This document shows positions 51,610 to 61,493 of a stretch of 64,000 bases of DNA, one piece after another; position 1 is the first letter of the stretch; each line of letters starts with the position of its first letter. Source of the stretch: an uncultured Chloroflexota bacterium (GTDB lineage: Bacteria > Chloroflexota > Anaerolineae > Anaerolineales > Anaerolineaceae); the NCBI GenBank assembly GCA_902786265.1, contig CADACE010000027.1, positions 8,844 to 72,843 on the forward strand. The letters are read 5' to 3'. A program made the position numbers and the translations under genes. The notes below the pieces were generated by a model. It made no database searches and was not told the DNA's origin. It saw only the letters and a list, made by a program, of their open reading frames with translations.

Positions 51610-51668
51610 CTATTGCTCCGGACAAAGCCGGTTATTCAGCCTGATATCCGGGATCAATCCAAAATTCA

Positions 51669-52454
51669 TCAGACGCAGGTATATCCGCCGTCAACCGCGA
51701 TCGCCTGACCGGTTACATAGCTTGATTCTTCGGCACCCAGGAAAATTGCCACGGAATTCAGTTCGCCGGGTTTGCCATAGCGCTTCATCGGAACGGACTG
51801 GTTGGCAAATGCCTGGAAATAATCAGAATCCAGGGTCTGTGTGGTTAATTCTGTATAGAAATAGCCCGGGCAGATCGTATTGACAGTAATGTTGGAAGTA
51901 GCTAATTCAGCAGCGGCACCTCTTGAGAAGTTGACAACCGCACCCTTGGTCGTATGGTACGCAATTGTCGGGATCGCCGTATTGCCGACCAGACCGTAAA
52001 TAGAGGCGATGTTGATCACACGGCCGTAAGTCTGCTTGCCTTCCGCCATCGCTTCTTTCATAAAGTTTACGAAAGCCTGCGTAACCGCGAAGACAGATGT
52101 CAGATCAAGATTCAGGGTGAAATCCCAGTCTTCTCTCTTGTAATCAACCAACGGGGTACCTGTACCCTTTTCACCGCCGGCATCATTTACGATAACTTCG
52201 CAATGACCAAAGTGTTCTTTTACGGTCTTAACAGCGTTGGCGATCGATTCCGCGCTTGTTACGTCACACGCGACAGGGAGCACATCAACGTTGTACTTTT
52301 CCGCCCATTCTTTGGCGCTGGCTTCAAGTCTTTCAACTCTTCTTGCCAGTAAGACGAGATTCGCGTGCTGTTCAGCATAACCTTCTGCCATCTGCTTGCC
52401 CAAACCACTTGACGCACCGGTAATGGCTACAACTTTACCTGTGAAATCAAACAT
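51669..52454 (-). CDS. short-chain dehydrogenase/reductase
   Basis: The 261-residue protein is a classical SDR close to gluconate 5-dehydrogenase or 3-oxoacyl-ACP reductase types: VAITGASSGLG near residue 10, NDAGG near 92, the Ser of NIASIYG and YHTTK near 163-167, and an FLGAEESSYVTGQAIAVDGG C-terminus. The ATG at 52454 with GGAGG is chosen over an in-frame start at 52517. It is a single-gene unit with its own terminator. The substrate is unknown. Confidence 0.88.
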   Translation of the reverse strand: MFDFTGKVVAITGASSGLGKQMAEGYAEQHANLVLLARRVERLEASAKEWAEKYNVDVLPVACDVTSAESIANAVKTVKEHFGHCEVIVNDAGGEKGTGTPLVDYKREDWDFTLNLDLTSVFAVTQAFVNFMKEAMAEGKQTYGRVINIASIYGLVGNTAIPTIAYHTTKGAVVNFSRGAAAELATSNITVNTICPGYFYTELTTQTLDSDYFQAFANQSVPMKRYGKPGELNSVAIFLGAEESSYVTGQAIAVDGGYTCV

Positions 52455-52625
52455 TCTTGAATCCTCCTGTGAAAAAATGTTTAATAGAATTATATTTATA
52501 TTTTGACAAATTGTCAACGATAGACCAACTTAGGTTTGTTATGTAAAACCTCTGTTTCGAATCACGAACTGCCAGGGATCGGTTTCCACCCTGAAAAACC
52601 GGCAGCTGGCGGCGGTTATTCACAT

Positions 52626-53780
52626 TCAATCCACAAATTCAATAAAAGCCTGATTGGCGACCATCACTTTATCGGGACTGAGCAGCAGACGTCCGTCCGG
52701 CGCCCACCGCACCAGTTCTTTTTGCTCCAAATGGCGCAGTTCCCGATGAAAAACTTTCCGCATATCTTCACCAAAACGTTCATGAAACCGTTCTTCCGTG
52801 ATCCCCTCCCGCAGCATACGCAGTCCCAGCATCATCACATCCTGCATTTCCACGTGACGATCCTGCGGGATGATCTCGACCGCGGCAGGGAAACGGCTGT
52901 CGGAACTGTTCACCAGACGGATATATTCCTCAATTCCGCTCACGTTGCAGATCCGCTGTCCGGAGATCCAGCCGTGAGCACCGGCACCAAAGCCGTAATA
53001 GGGAGAAACAAACCAGTATTGCTTGTTATGCCGGCTCTCGTGTGCCTCATCCGCTGCCCAATTAGAAATCTCATAATGACTAAATCCATTCTCCATAAGG
53101 CTCCGCGCGGCAAGTTCATACATAGACACGGTCAGATCCTCATCAGGCAAAGACACTTTTCCCATCTCCAGCTGCCTCCGCAGAGCGCTGCCTTCTTCCA
53201 CGCTCAGCGCATACAGCGAAATGTGCTGAACGTTCAGGTCAAGCGTCGCTGACACTGACTTTTTCCAGGATTCCGTCGTCTGTCCCGGATAGCCGTAGAT
53301 CAGGTCAAGCGAAATGTTCTTCAGCCCGGCATCCCGCAGAATCGATACCGCATTTTCGGTTTGTTCCGGTGTATGCCGTCTGCCCATGCGTTTCAATTCC
53401 TCCGGTATGGCAGACTGCATTCCGAGACTGATCCGGTTGATCCCCATTCCTGCCAGTTCAGCCGCATAAGCACCCGTCACATCGCAGGGATTCATCTCAA
53501 AAGTGATCTCCGCGTCATCTGTCAGCACAAAGGTCTGCCGGATAGCATCCATAATTTTCGCGGCATCAGCCATATCCAGCCGGGAAGGTGTACCGCCTCC
53601 GAAATAGACGCTGTGAACCGATGAATCGGCATAAGGTTTCTGCCGGGTGATCTCACTGCACAGCGCGTTGACATACTCCGGCATCAGCCGTTCCTTTCCG
53701 GCGTAAGTATTAAAGTCGCAGTAAAAGCATCGGGTTTTACAAAAAGGGATGTGAATATAAAGTGATGTATTTAGTTCCAT
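52626..53780 (-). CDS. hemW: radical SAM heme chaperone HemW
   Basis: The 384-residue protein starts with the radical-SAM cluster motif C-x3-C-x2-C (Cys14, Cys18, Cys21 in IPFCKTRCFYC) and GGGTPS near residue 68. The C-terminal HemN-like domain (HGWISGQRICNVSGIEEYIRLV) is present. HemW binds heme and passes it to respiratory enzymes, and does not act as coproporphyrinogen oxidase. It is followed upstream on the same strand by a toxin-antitoxin pair ending nine bases before its start. Confidence 0.9.
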   Translation of the reverse strand: MELNTSLYIHIPFCKTRCFYCDFNTYAGKERLMPEYVNALCSEITRQKPYADSSVHSVYFGGGTPSRLDMADAAKIMDAIRQTFVLTDDAEITFEMNPCDVTGAYAAELAGMGINRISLGMQSAIPEELKRMGRRHTPEQTENAVSILRDAGLKNISLDLIYGYPGQTTESWKKSVSATLDLNVQHISLYALSVEEGSALRRQLEMGKVSLPDEDLTVSMYELAARSLMENGFSHYEISNWAADEAHESRHNKQYWFVSPYYGFGAGAHGWISGQRICNVSGIEEYIRLVNSSDSRFPAAVEIIPQDRHVEMQDVMMLGLRMLREGITEERFHERFGEDMRKVFHRELRHLEQKELVRWAPDGRLLLSPDKVMVANQAFIEFVD

Positions 53781-53788
53781 ACCAATGA

Positions 53789-54091
53789 TTAAAAACTGCT
53801 CGAAGAATATCTGATTGTAACAATATGAACTTCTTTTTCACTCAACAGCACTTTATATATAATTATGTAGTTCTTTACAAACAACTGTCTGTATTTTCGT
53901 CCCGCATATGAGCCAATTTTCCGAAAAGGCCCTCGTTCAGGGAAAAATTCCAGAGAAATAATTGCGTTTTCCAATTCATCGATCAGTTTTTCCGCAACTT
54001 CAGGTTCCCTCAATGAAGAAGCAATATAAGAATAGATCCCATCAAGATCATTTACAGCGGCTGAATACAGCTTTACTGTGAATTTATCCAA
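53789..54091 (-). CDS. ParE/RelE-type toxin
   Basis: The 100-residue protein matches the RelE/ParE superfamily: YSAAVNDLDGIYSYIAS with the early helix, ELENAIISLEFFPERGPFR in the centre, and YRQLFVKNYIIIYKVL followed by VHIVTIRYSSSSF. ParE toxins attack gyrase and RelE toxins cleave mRNA; which applies is not clear. The start is a TTG inside the last codons of the antitoxin gene, an eight-base overlap that couples the two. Confidence 0.87.
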   Translation of the reverse strand: MDKFTVKLYSAAVNDLDGIYSYIASSLREPEVAEKLIDELENAIISLEFFPERGPFRKIGSYAGRKYRQLFVKNYIIIYKVLLSEKEVHIVTIRYSSSSF

Positions 54092-54347
54092 AGTGCTTTC
54101 TCCGCAATGTCTTCAATGTATCTCTCGCGTCAAACAGAATTCCATTTTCATTGTATTCAGCCTCCGCCTCACGAATTGCATTATCCGTTTGAATCATATC
54201 AATCAGCTCACTATAAGACTCAATACTCATCACTACCATATCCCCATATCCGTTTTTTGTGATAAAAATCGGTTCTTTTCTGCTATGACAAAGGTCAGAA
54301 ATTTCTGTTGTATTTCTCAAGTCTGTTATTGGCTTTATCTGTATCAT
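54084..54347 (-). CDS. Phd/YefM-type antitoxin
   Basis: The 87-residue protein has the Phd/YefM DNA-binding start (IQIKPITDLRNTTEISDLCHSRKEPIFITKNGYGDMVVMSIESY) and a C-terminal acidic tail that would bind the toxin. The ATG at 54347 with GGAG upstream is preferred over the start at 54368. As in related systems it is expected to repress its own promoter, which would lie in the AT-rich spacer at 54348-54498. Confidence 0.88.
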   Translation of the reverse strand: MIQIKPITDLRNTTEISDLCHSRKEPIFITKNGYGDMVVMSIESYSELIDMIQTDNAIREAEAEYNENGILFDARDTLKTLRRKHFG

Positions 54348-54464
54348 GATGAATCTCCTTTTGTACAATATTATAGCATTATAAAGAGCATTTTTAATAA
54401 TCTTAAATTCTAAAGAAAAATCACACCATTATTTTCTTCATAACAATCAAATACGAAAGGATGT

Positions 54465-54470
54465 TATAAT
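54465..54470 (+). promoter_or_regulatory. -10 hexamer upstream of the LysM gene
   Basis: A consensus TATAAT about 29 bases before the ATG at 54499; a good -35 is not obvious. Confidence 0.4.
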
Positions 54471-54498
54471 CTTCATCATAGAAATAAGGGGTAATTGC

Positions 54499-55659
54499 AT
54501 GGCTAACGAAATGAACCAACAATCAAGGACAAAAATCTGCCCGACCTGCGGGACCCGGATGAATGAATCAGCTACCCGCTGCCTGGTCTGCGGGCGGACT
54601 TTTACAAACGAGCCACAAACCGGGGGACGGAACAGCGCCCAGCCCGGCAGCGACAATGAACGCATTGAAAAACCGCGTCTGAAAAACATCACCATCAGTA
54701 TTCCGATCGCTATCGGCCTGTTCCTGCTGCTCATCGGCATCGGCGCGGCCGTCGCATTTGTGCTGCTGCAGCAAACCGGACGTGTTGTGGAACCGACACC
54801 GCTGCCGACAGCAACGCTCAGCCCGACACCGACCCTGCCGCCGACTGTTACACCGACACCGACCATGGTCATGTCACCGACCCCGCTGCAGCCGATCGAA
54901 TATGTCGTGAAAGACGGTGACCTGTGTGCCTCCATCGCTGCCGTTTTTGACGTATCCGTCCAAAGCATTATTCTGCAGAACAACCTTTCCGCCAGCTGCT
55001 ACCTCTCACCGGGGCAGACCCTGCTGATCCCGCAGCCGACGATTACCCCGACACCACAGCCGACCGGTACACTGACCAGCCAACAGGCCACATTGGAAGC
55101 CTGCGGTTCCTATGACCATCTGGTCACTGCCACGGATACCCTTTTCGGCATCGCACTGAATTACGGTGTCACAACCGACATCATCCGCCAATACAATGGT
55201 TTGACGGGAGATATCGTCATTGCCGGAACCACCATCAAGATCCCGCTCTGCGAACGGGTAACCCCGGGACCGACCTCTACACCGACCACACCGCCGCCTT
55301 ATCCTGCACCTAACCTGCTGCTGCCCGCAGACGGAGCATCCTACAACGTCAGCGGCGAAACCATCACGCTCCAATGGGCAGGCGTCGGATCTCTGCTCCC
55401 GAATGAGGCATATGAAGTTGTCATCGAAGACGTCACCGAAGGCCAGGGCCGCAAACTGATCACATATGTGACCGACACGAAACTGATCGTTCCGATGGAC
55501 TTCCGCCCGTCCAGTGACACATCACCGCACGTTATCCGCTGGTATGTCACCTCGGTCCGGCAGTCTCTGTCCTCTGACGGCGGTCCGTCTTCTTACCAGC
55601 CGGCAGGAGCCCGCTCCGAGTCCCGGACCTTCATTTGGACCGGCGTTCCGGTTTCATAA
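54499..55659 (+). CDS. zinc-ribbon, membrane-anchored LysM protein
   Basis: The 386-residue protein has a cytoplasmic zinc ribbon (CPTCG near 14, CLVCG near 28), one membrane segment (about 70-92), a Thr/Pro-rich linker, and two LysM domains (about 134-175, YVVKDGDLCASIAAVFDVS; and about 205-252, HLVTATDTLFGIALNYGVT). A beta-rich C-terminal domain (about 270-380) follows. LysM domains bind peptidoglycan or other N-acetyl sugars. This domain order is typical of Anaerolineae proteins. It is a single unit with a terminator. Confidence 0.88.
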   Translation: MANEMNQQSRTKICPTCGTRMNESATRCLVCGRTFTNEPQTGGRNSAQPGSDNERIEKPRLKNITISIPIAIGLFLLLIGIGAAVAFVLLQQTGRVVEPTPLPTATLSPTPTLPPTVTPTPTMVMSPTPLQPIEYVVKDGDLCASIAAVFDVSVQSIILQNNLSASCYLSPGQTLLIPQPTITPTPQPTGTLTSQQATLEACGSYDHLVTATDTLFGIALNYGVTTDIIRQYNGLTGDIVIAGTTIKIPLCERVTPGPTSTPTTPPPYPAPNLLLPADGASYNVSGETITLQWAGVGSLLPNEAYEVVIEDVTEGQGRKLITYVTDTKLIVPMDFRPSSDTSPHVIRWYVTSVRQSLSSDGGPSSYQPAGARSESRTFIWTGVPVS

Positions 55660-55692
55660 TTATCCGGAATAATTAAAAATAATAGAAAAGAG

Positions 55693-55715
55693 AGGGCGCT
55701 TTGCGCCTTCTTATT
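55693..55715 (+). terminator. Rho-independent terminator after the LysM gene
   Basis: A seven-base stem (agggcgc with gcgcctt, one G:U pair) with a three-base loop precedes a T-rich tail. Confidence 0.72.
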
Positions 55716-55735
55716 TCTATAAAACAGTTTTTTAT

Positions 55736-56953
55736 ATGAAAGATATCACACAGAATTCAAAAAAAATATCAGTCCACTACGCGGCTGCTTTCTTTATTTA
55801 TTTTGCCGCGTTCTGCATGGTCCGCAGTTTTATTTCCGTATACCTGCTTGACCGCGGCTTCAATTACACACAGGTAGGGATCATTACCGCGGTCCATATG
55901 TTTATTTCAGCAGCAGTCCAGCCTGAATTTTCAAAGATCCTGGACCGTTTTCCGAAACTCGGTCTGCATCGTTTTATCACTATCTGCTGTGTGCCCGCTA
56001 TTGCCTGTTCTTTGATCACCTTTGTCCTCCCTTCCCGGATGATCTTTTTTATTCCCCTGTATGTTCTCTTCGGCTTATTTGAAATCGGACTGCAGTCGCT
56101 GATGGTTTCCGTCGGGATGGAATATGTCAACGCGGGAATACCGGTCAACCTTGGTTTGGGACGCGGTATGGGATCCGTCGGATACGCCGCGGCCAACCTT
56201 CTGCTTGGTTTCCTGATCGTGAAATTCGGATCATCCGTTTCCCACATCCTGAACATCGTGCTGATGGTCCTGCTGGCAATTCTGCTCATCACACTGCCCG
56301 AGCCCGGGCTCATCGGAGCTGCTGAACAAAGCGAAGAAGAAAAGGATGAAGGACCGTCTGACAAGATGCTCACATTCCTTCGCGGCAACCACATATTCGC
56401 GTTATTCACACTTGCCGAGATCCTGCTCTTTTTCGCGCATTCCATCCTCAACACATACCTGCCGAATGTCGCCGCTCAATTCGGACTCGGTGCCGATTTT
56501 ACCGGCGCGGCTAACAGTCTGGCAGCCTTTCTGGAATTGATCCCGATGATGTTTTATACAAAAATCAGTAAAAAAATTCCTCCCATGACGCTGCTGTATA
56601 TCTCCGCCGTATTTTTCTCGATCAAGATACTGACCACCACACTGGCAAAAAACGCGGCAGGGATCCTGCTGTCTGAAACCATGCAGATCGCGGCATACGC
56701 GGTCTTCTCCATGGCTTCGATTTATTTCACGAATCAGGCAGTGCGGCCCCATAACCGGGTAATGGCCCAGGGGGTGCTGATCGGCGCAGGAGAAATCGGG
56801 TTCACCATCGGCAGCCTCATCGGCGGTGTCGTGCTGGACCACTACAACATCCGTTTTCTGCTGTGGATGGGAGTCTGCGTTTCCGTGATCGGTTCTGCTC
56901 TGATGATCTTTGCGGTAACGAAATTCAAACGGGACAAAGTTGTCTCACAATAA
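55736..56953 (+). CDS. MFS transporter, LacY/NHS-like
   Basis: The 405-residue protein has twelve hydrophobic segments in two halves joined by an acidic loop near residue 200 ([11 protein letters not shown]). The N-terminal [21 protein letters not shown] fits the MFS_1-like group related to nucleoside or sugar symporters. It is directly followed by metA, 14 bases downstream, so it may be co-transcribed. A role in exporting or importing an amino acid or nucleoside is possible but not shown. Confidence 0.85.
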   Translation: MKDITQNSKKISVHYAAAFFIYFAAFCMVRSFISVYLLDRGFNYTQVGIITAVHMFISAAVQPEFSKILDRFPKLGLHRFITICCVPAIACSLITFVLPSRMIFFIPLYVLFGLFEIGLQSLMVSVGMEYVNAGIPVNLGLGRGMGSVGYAAANLLLGFLIVKFGSSVSHILNIVLMVLLAILLITLPEPGLIGAAEQSEEEKDEGPSDKMLTFLRGNHIFALFTLAEILLFFAHSILNTYLPNVAAQFGLGADFTGAANSLAAFLELIPMMFYTKISKKIPPMTLLYISAVFFSIKILTTTLAKNAAGILLSETMQIAAYAVFSMASIYFTNQAVRPHNRVMAQGVLIGAGEIGFTIGSLIGGVVLDHYNIRFLLWMGVCVSVIGSALMIFAVTKFKRDKVVSQ

Positions 56954-56967
56954 AGGAGGATGGTACC

Positions 56968-57897
56968 ATGCCTGTAAAAATACCTGTCGATTTGCCTGCA
57001 GCAAAAACCCTGCTGGATGAGAATATCTTTGTCATGCCCATTGACCGGGCTGTCCACCAGGATATCCGCCCGCTGCGCATCCTCTTTTTGAACCTGATGC
57101 CGACAAAAATCATCACGGAAACGCAGTTTGCCCGGGTCCTGGGGAACACACCGCTGCAGATCGAGCTGGACCTGCTGAGTGTCAGCAGCCACATTCCGGC
57201 GAATGTTTCTCAGGAACACATGCTGGCTTTTTACCGCGGTTTTGATTCGGTCAAAAATGAATTCTTCGACGGCATGGTGATCACCGGTGCCCCGGTGGAA
57301 CAGATGCCTTTCGAGGATGTGGATTATTGGGATGAACTCTGTGAGATCATGGAATGGAGCAAGAGCCATGTTTATTCCACCCTTCACGTTTGCTGGGGAG
57401 CGCAGGCCGGGCTGTATTACCATTACGGCGTACCCAAGATCCCGCTTCCCGAAAAGCTTTTCGGCGTGTTTGAGCATCAGGTGACGCATAAAGGTTCGAT
57501 CCTATTCCGCGGGTTTGACGACACTTTTAATATTCCGCATTCCCGCCATACGACTTTTGCCCGGGAAGCTGTCGCAAATATTCCGGAGCTCAAGATCCTC
57601 GCGGAAAGCGATAAAGCCGGCGTGTACGCAGTCTCCACGAATGGCGGACGCCAGATCTTCCTCACCGGTCACGCGGAATACGACCCGAACACCCTGGAGC
57701 TGGAATACCTGCGGGATAAAAATGCGGGGCTGCCAATCAGTGTTCCCGAAAATTATTACCCGAACGATGATGACACGCAAAAGCCCGTCTGCAGCTGGCG
57801 TTCCTGCGCGAACCTGCTTTATTCCAACTGGCTGAACTATTTCGTCTATCAGACCACACCATATGACGTGATGGCCATCCCGCCTCTGGGAAGATAG
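56968..57897 (+). CDS. metAA: homoserine O-acetyltransferase, MetA family
   Basis: The 309-residue protein is a MetA-family acyltransferase that activates homoserine for methionine synthesis. The catalytic Cys142 (HVCWGAQ), His235 and Glu237 (GHAEYDP) are at their standard positions. Position 111 is Glu (GAPVE), which in characterised MetA enzymes selects acetyl-CoA, whereas Gly selects succinyl-CoA; so the acetyl form is predicted. The ATG at 56968 with AAAGGAGG is chosen over the longer frame at 56863 that overlaps the MFS gene. The usual sulphydrylase partner is not in the window. Confidence 0.93.
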   Translation: MPVKIPVDLPAAKTLLDENIFVMPIDRAVHQDIRPLRILFLNLMPTKIITETQFARVLGNTPLQIELDLLSVSSHIPANVSQEHMLAFYRGFDSVKNEFFDGMVITGAPVEQMPFEDVDYWDELCEIMEWSKSHVYSTLHVCWGAQAGLYYHYGVPKIPLPEKLFGVFEHQVTHKGSILFRGFDDTFNIPHSRHTTFAREAVANIPELKILAESDKAGVYAVSTNGGRQIFLTGHAEYDPNTLELEYLRDKNAGLPISVPENYYPNDDDTQKPVCSWRSCANLLYSNWLNYFVYQTTPYDVMAIPPLGR

Positions 57898-57998
57898 CAG
57901 GAAAAGAAGGAAAAAGGCCCAAAATCAGAGTATTATTACTTTATATGGGTCATAATATTCTTGTCAACGGTTCAAACCGAATCAGAAAAAGGAGAGCT

Positions 57999-59216
57999 AT
58001 GAAGAAGAATCTATTTGTAATTTTGCTGGCCGTTCTGTGCCTCGTTTTTGTTCAGACTTCCGTGTGGGCAGAAGAAAATGCCGCGGAATATCTGAAAGAA
58101 TACTTTGATATCGCTTTTGACGGCGAAGTCACCGCAGAAGCATACAATGACGCGCTGTCCGCGATGGGCGCTGATGAGCTGGAAACCGACACCCTGACCC
58201 TGGCGGATGCGATCGTCGGAGCCGTACGCCTGGCGGATATGGAAGAGCTGTCCGTGGTCTACAAGGATGTGATCGACAGAGTCCAGGCCGGCATCGAACT
58301 CCCCGTGGATGCGTCTTACACACCTTATATCTATTTCGCGATCATGCAGGATTGGGTCGCTGATGACGCAGACCTGACCGGGCCTGTCAGCGCGGATGAT
58401 GCCGCGGTTCTGCTGTACCGTGCCGCGGAACTCAGCGGAAAAGGCCGTCACTATATCGGCCGCCTTTCCGACAATGATATTCTGCAGAAGCTTCAATCCT
58501 TCATGAGCGGGATCGCAATATTTGACGATGAGACCCTGAGTAATGCGGGGATCCAGATCATCCTCGATAAAGCCACCACCGGATTTTCCCTGAAATACGC
58601 AGGCTATGATGCCCGTTTTCTGGAAGAAAAAACCATCCGCTATGGGCATGACAGCATCCCCCACATCCTGCAGCTGACTGCCCTGCTGAAATCCGGCGAT
58701 ATGGATGCCTATGTTCAGGTGGAGCCGAAGGTTTCTGTTTATGAATACCTGCTGGATTGGGGAACCCCGGGTGACCCGACCCCCACATACAGGGTTGAAG
58801 AAGTTGAGGAAGGACGGTATTTCGCGTTTGCCCTTGAATTTGAACTGGTGCTCGAATTTGATTCAACAGCCCAAAAAGAAGGCTTCCACAGCATTGTAGA
58901 AACCTACGCCAAAAAATATGATTCCTGCTTTGATGAGGAAGGCAACCCGGTCAAACCGCTGCTTGCCGATTCCTTCTGGCAGCCGCTGTATTATTCAACA
59001 ACGGGAATGGAAAATGAGGAATACAAAGAAGTGACCGACAATGTCATTTCCTTTGAGGGTGATACCTACGCGATCCATTCCTTCAGTCTGCCGGAGAATT
59101 CAGAGGCAGTTGCCCAGGCCGCAGCCTCGGTCGACGCGGATCTGGTAGTAACACCTCGTACCGTCATCGTCAATCCCGCCTTCTACCGCTACATCACCGG
59201 CGAGGATTATCAATAA
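57999..59216 (+). CDS. secreted protein of unknown function
   Basis: The 405-residue product has a signal peptide (about 1-24, ending VWA) and a mixed helix-strand mature region with no motif I recognise. Helical parts around residues 70-150 (LTLADAIVGAVRLADMEELSVVYKDVIDRVQ) resemble a tandem alpha-helical domain. The ATG at 57999 with AAAGGAG is used. A strong terminator follows. It stands near other exported proteins. Confidence 0.75.
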   Translation: MKKNLFVILLAVLCLVFVQTSVWAEENAAEYLKEYFDIAFDGEVTAEAYNDALSAMGADELETDTLTLADAIVGAVRLADMEELSVVYKDVIDRVQAGIELPVDASYTPYIYFAIMQDWVADDADLTGPVSADDAAVLLYRAAELSGKGRHYIGRLSDNDILQKLQSFMSGIAIFDDETLSNAGIQIILDKATTGFSLKYAGYDARFLEEKTIRYGHDSIPHILQLTALLKSGDMDAYVQVEPKVSVYEYLLDWGTPGDPTPTYRVEEVEEGRYFAFALEFELVLEFDSTAQKEGFHSIVETYAKKYDSCFDEEGNPVKPLLADSFWQPLYYSTTGMENEEYKEVTDNVISFEGDTYAIHSFSLPENSEAVAQAAASVDADLVVTPRTVIVNPAFYRYITGEDYQ

Positions 59217-59224
59217 TTTCAGCC

Positions 59225-59274
59225 AAAAACAGCAGCCGGCAGACCGTTTCGGTTCTGCTGACTGCTGTTTTTTT
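59225..59274 (+). terminator. Rho-independent terminator
   Basis: Arms aaaaacagcag (59225-59235) and ctgctgttttt (59262-59272) flank an inner GC stem and are followed by T. Confidence 0.88.
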
Positions 59275-59285
59275 ATTTAATGAAA

Positions 59286-59327
59286 CACAGACTGCACCGA
59301 CTCATTCTCTATGAGACAAACAGCATT
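59286..59327 (+). repeat. 43-bp dispersed repeat, copy B
   Basis: Aligns with 18414-18456 through acag-n-ctgca, ctcattctct and tgagaca blocks, with a two-base gap. It lies between two convergent genes. Confidence 0.6.
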
Positions 59328-59363
59328 CAGTGTTTCCTCAGCTTTCGAAATTACAGATAAATC

Positions 59364-61415
59364 CTAATCCCAGTTTGAATAAATCACACCGTTATTCAAC
59401 ACATATTCACGGTATAACAGCCAGAAATCAAGCTTATCCGGAGGAATCAGTTCATCATTTACGTTCAAATATTCTATCCGTTCCTGCTTTCCGGACGGAC
59501 TGTAAAAGAAATGAACAGCAGAGACATTCGTTTCCCGGTTAACGACACGATGTCCTTCCGGGTCATAGTAACACAGCATAGATTCATTATCCGCAAAAGT
59601 TTTCACAGAATAAGCATAGCCATACTCATTGAGAACCGGATTGTTTTCTGTATCCAGGTACCGAACCACCTCGGACTTTCCGTCTTCTTCTTTGAAGAAC
59701 TCTATTGCAAAATAGCCGAGCTTATTGAGAACCGGTTCATCATTAACGCCGAAATATTCCTCTCGTTCTGCTTTTCCGGAAGGATCGTAAACCGTATGGA
59801 TCTTTGAAGCGTTGATATCCAGACCAATCGTACGGTTTCCCTCTGCATCATAGAAGCATAAAACGGATTCGCCTTCTGATTTTGTCCGGTCAGCATATGC
59901 ATACCCGTCTTTACCCGGAACAAGATTGCCGTCCGTGTCAAGGAAACGAACTTCCGTAACAGGATCTCCTTTTCCGAAACGGTTCTCTTCTCTGACAGCG
60001 TAACCTTCAGGGCCGATAACAGGTTCGCCGTTTACTCCCCGATAATAATAGATCATTACCTGCCGCTTTGTGTCCGGTTCATGACCGTATGAAGCATATC
60101 CATTATCAGTCAGGACCGGTTCGCCATCAATTCCATAGTATGAATAAGACTCAGTGGCACTAAGTTTGTCACTATAATGAACCTCTGATGCATATCCTCC
60201 GCTGATCATTACCGGTTTCCCCTCTGCATCAAAATATCTGGTGGTTACAGTATGAGACAAAGGAGGCGCAGAGGTAACAGACTTACCGGCATAGCCTTCT
60301 TCCATGGTGAAAGGATCCATATCAGCATCATAATACTTGTAGATAATTGTTTTTTCATTACTCAATTCATCTTTTTTAATTGTTTCCAGTGTATAGGCGG
60401 CATATCCCTGAGGGCCGGGAACCGGTTTCATTTCTGTGTCAAAAAATCTGAACGTACCGGTATTCCCGTCTTCAGAAATTTCCTCTGTCCGATATGCATA
60501 TCCTGACGAATTATTCACAGCATGATCGTTCAGATCGTAATAAACTGTTAATTTATCCGGATGAGAAACAGGAAGCCCTGCCGCGGCGGCAATATCCTCT
60601 CCATAATAATTGATACTTTTTACATACCCGTATTCAGGATGAATTGCCGGTTCCCCTTTGGAATCGTAATAGCCGGTAACGGTATAGGATCCATTGGTGT
60701 TTTCGGTTACTTTTTCATAGATAATGCCTGTGGCATAATAATCTCTCCGGCCGTATCGGGTACGGTTTTGTACCAGATATTTCCAGGAGGCAGCAAGGAT
60801 CCTGAGCTGAAATTCGGGGATTATTTCTGACACATTCCGATATCCCGCCTGTGCAAACGTATTTTCCGGAAATTCAAAGAAATATTCAGACCATGCAGTA
60901 TCTTCCCCCGGCAGAATTCTCTCTCCTAATGACACATCCACAATATTTTCTTTAGCGGCATCCTCCAATGTTTTTCCGGTCAGCTTTTCGATAATTGAAT
61001 CATCGACCCGGAAATCAGCAAAAAAGACTCTGTCATTTTCGGAATAATATCCCGGATATGTGATTTTTTCCGTATTTGAGGAAATATCGTAATTGCTGAG
61101 TTTATCATTTGAAAGATAAGCATCGATTGCGGCCAGGCTGCCATCGATAAAATCAAATTCAATGCGGCAGCTTCCGGTGGAATCAGTTTTTTCACAGGAA
61201 ATTTTATTATCAGCAGACTCACAGGTATATTCTTCAAGTGTGCCGGCCGTCTCCATTACTTCATCGTATGACTGCTCCCAGGTCTCATCGATCGGATCTT
61301 TAATAGCTTTTATCGCGTCATCAAAAGCCGAAAAGAAGGTATCGGTCTCTGCGGATGACGAGAAGACCACACAAAAAAAGATAAGAAATAAAATGAATAA
61401 AAATTTCTTTATCAT
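59364..61415 (-). CDS. exported protein with ~24-residue YYD-G-PV-GYA repeats
   Basis: The 683-residue protein has a signal peptide (1-22), an N-terminal domain of unknown type (about 25-215), and then about ten repeats of roughly 20-35 residues with a consensus of Tyr-Tyr/Phe-Asp, x, x-Gly-x-Pro-Val and Gly-Tyr-Ala, for example YYDSKGEPAIHPEYGY, YFDAEGKPVMISGGYA, FLDTDGNLVPGKDGYA and YLDTENNPVLNEYGYA. Repeats of this form occur in secreted proteins of gut anaerobes and probably build an elongated surface-binding domain. The function is unknown. Confidence 0.75.
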   Translation of the reverse strand: MIKKFLFILFLIFFCVVFSSSAETDTFFSAFDDAIKAIKDPIDETWEQSYDEVMETAGTLEEYTCESADNKISCEKTDSTGSCRIEFDFIDGSLAAIDAYLSNDKLSNYDISSNTEKITYPGYYSENDRVFFADFRVDDSIIEKLTGKTLEDAAKENIVDVSLGERILPGEDTAWSEYFFEFPENTFAQAGYRNVSEIIPEFQLRILAASWKYLVQNRTRYGRRDYYATGIIYEKVTENTNGSYTVTGYYDSKGEPAIHPEYGYVKSINYYGEDIAAAAGLPVSHPDKLTVYYDLNDHAVNNSSGYAYRTEEISEDGNTGTFRFFDTEMKPVPGPQGYAAYTLETIKKDELSNEKTIIYKYYDADMDPFTMEEGYAGKSVTSAPPLSHTVTTRYFDAEGKPVMISGGYASEVHYSDKLSATESYSYYGIDGEPVLTDNGYASYGHEPDTKRQVMIYYYRGVNGEPVIGPEGYAVREENRFGKGDPVTEVRFLDTDGNLVPGKDGYAYADRTKSEGESVLCFYDAEGNRTIGLDINASKIHTVYDPSGKAEREEYFGVNDEPVLNKLGYFAIEFFKEEDGKSEVVRYLDTENNPVLNEYGYAYSVKTFADNESMLCYYDPEGHRVVNRETNVSAVHFFYSPSGKQERIEYLNVNDELIPPDKLDFWLLYREYVLNNGVIYSNWD

Positions 61416-61447
61416 AGCACACGACTGCTTTCAATATAGATTATTTC

Positions 61448-61486
61448 AACAGCTGTGGATCAATATCTTTACTTCACAGCTGTTGT
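61448..61486. other. strong hairpin between exported-protein genes
   Basis: Perfect eleven-base arms caacagctgtg (61448-61458) and cacagctgttg (61476-61486). On the minus strand no T run follows, so transcript processing or termination by pausing are both possible. Confidence 0.65.
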
Positions 61487-61493
61487 ACGCTTT

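Larger units (their letters stand above)
51282..51668. other. 387-base spacer with hairpin and mini-frame
   Basis: The spacer contains the promoter region of the secreted protein gene, an inverted repeat at 51437-51471 and the terminator at 51565. A five-codon frame with an AAGGAG ribosome site starts at 51477. No longer coding frame is present. Confidence 0.6.

Noticed and set aside
54900..55660. LysM protein as a phage endolysin
   Set aside because: It has a zinc ribbon, a membrane anchor and no hydrolase domain, and no phage genes are nearby.
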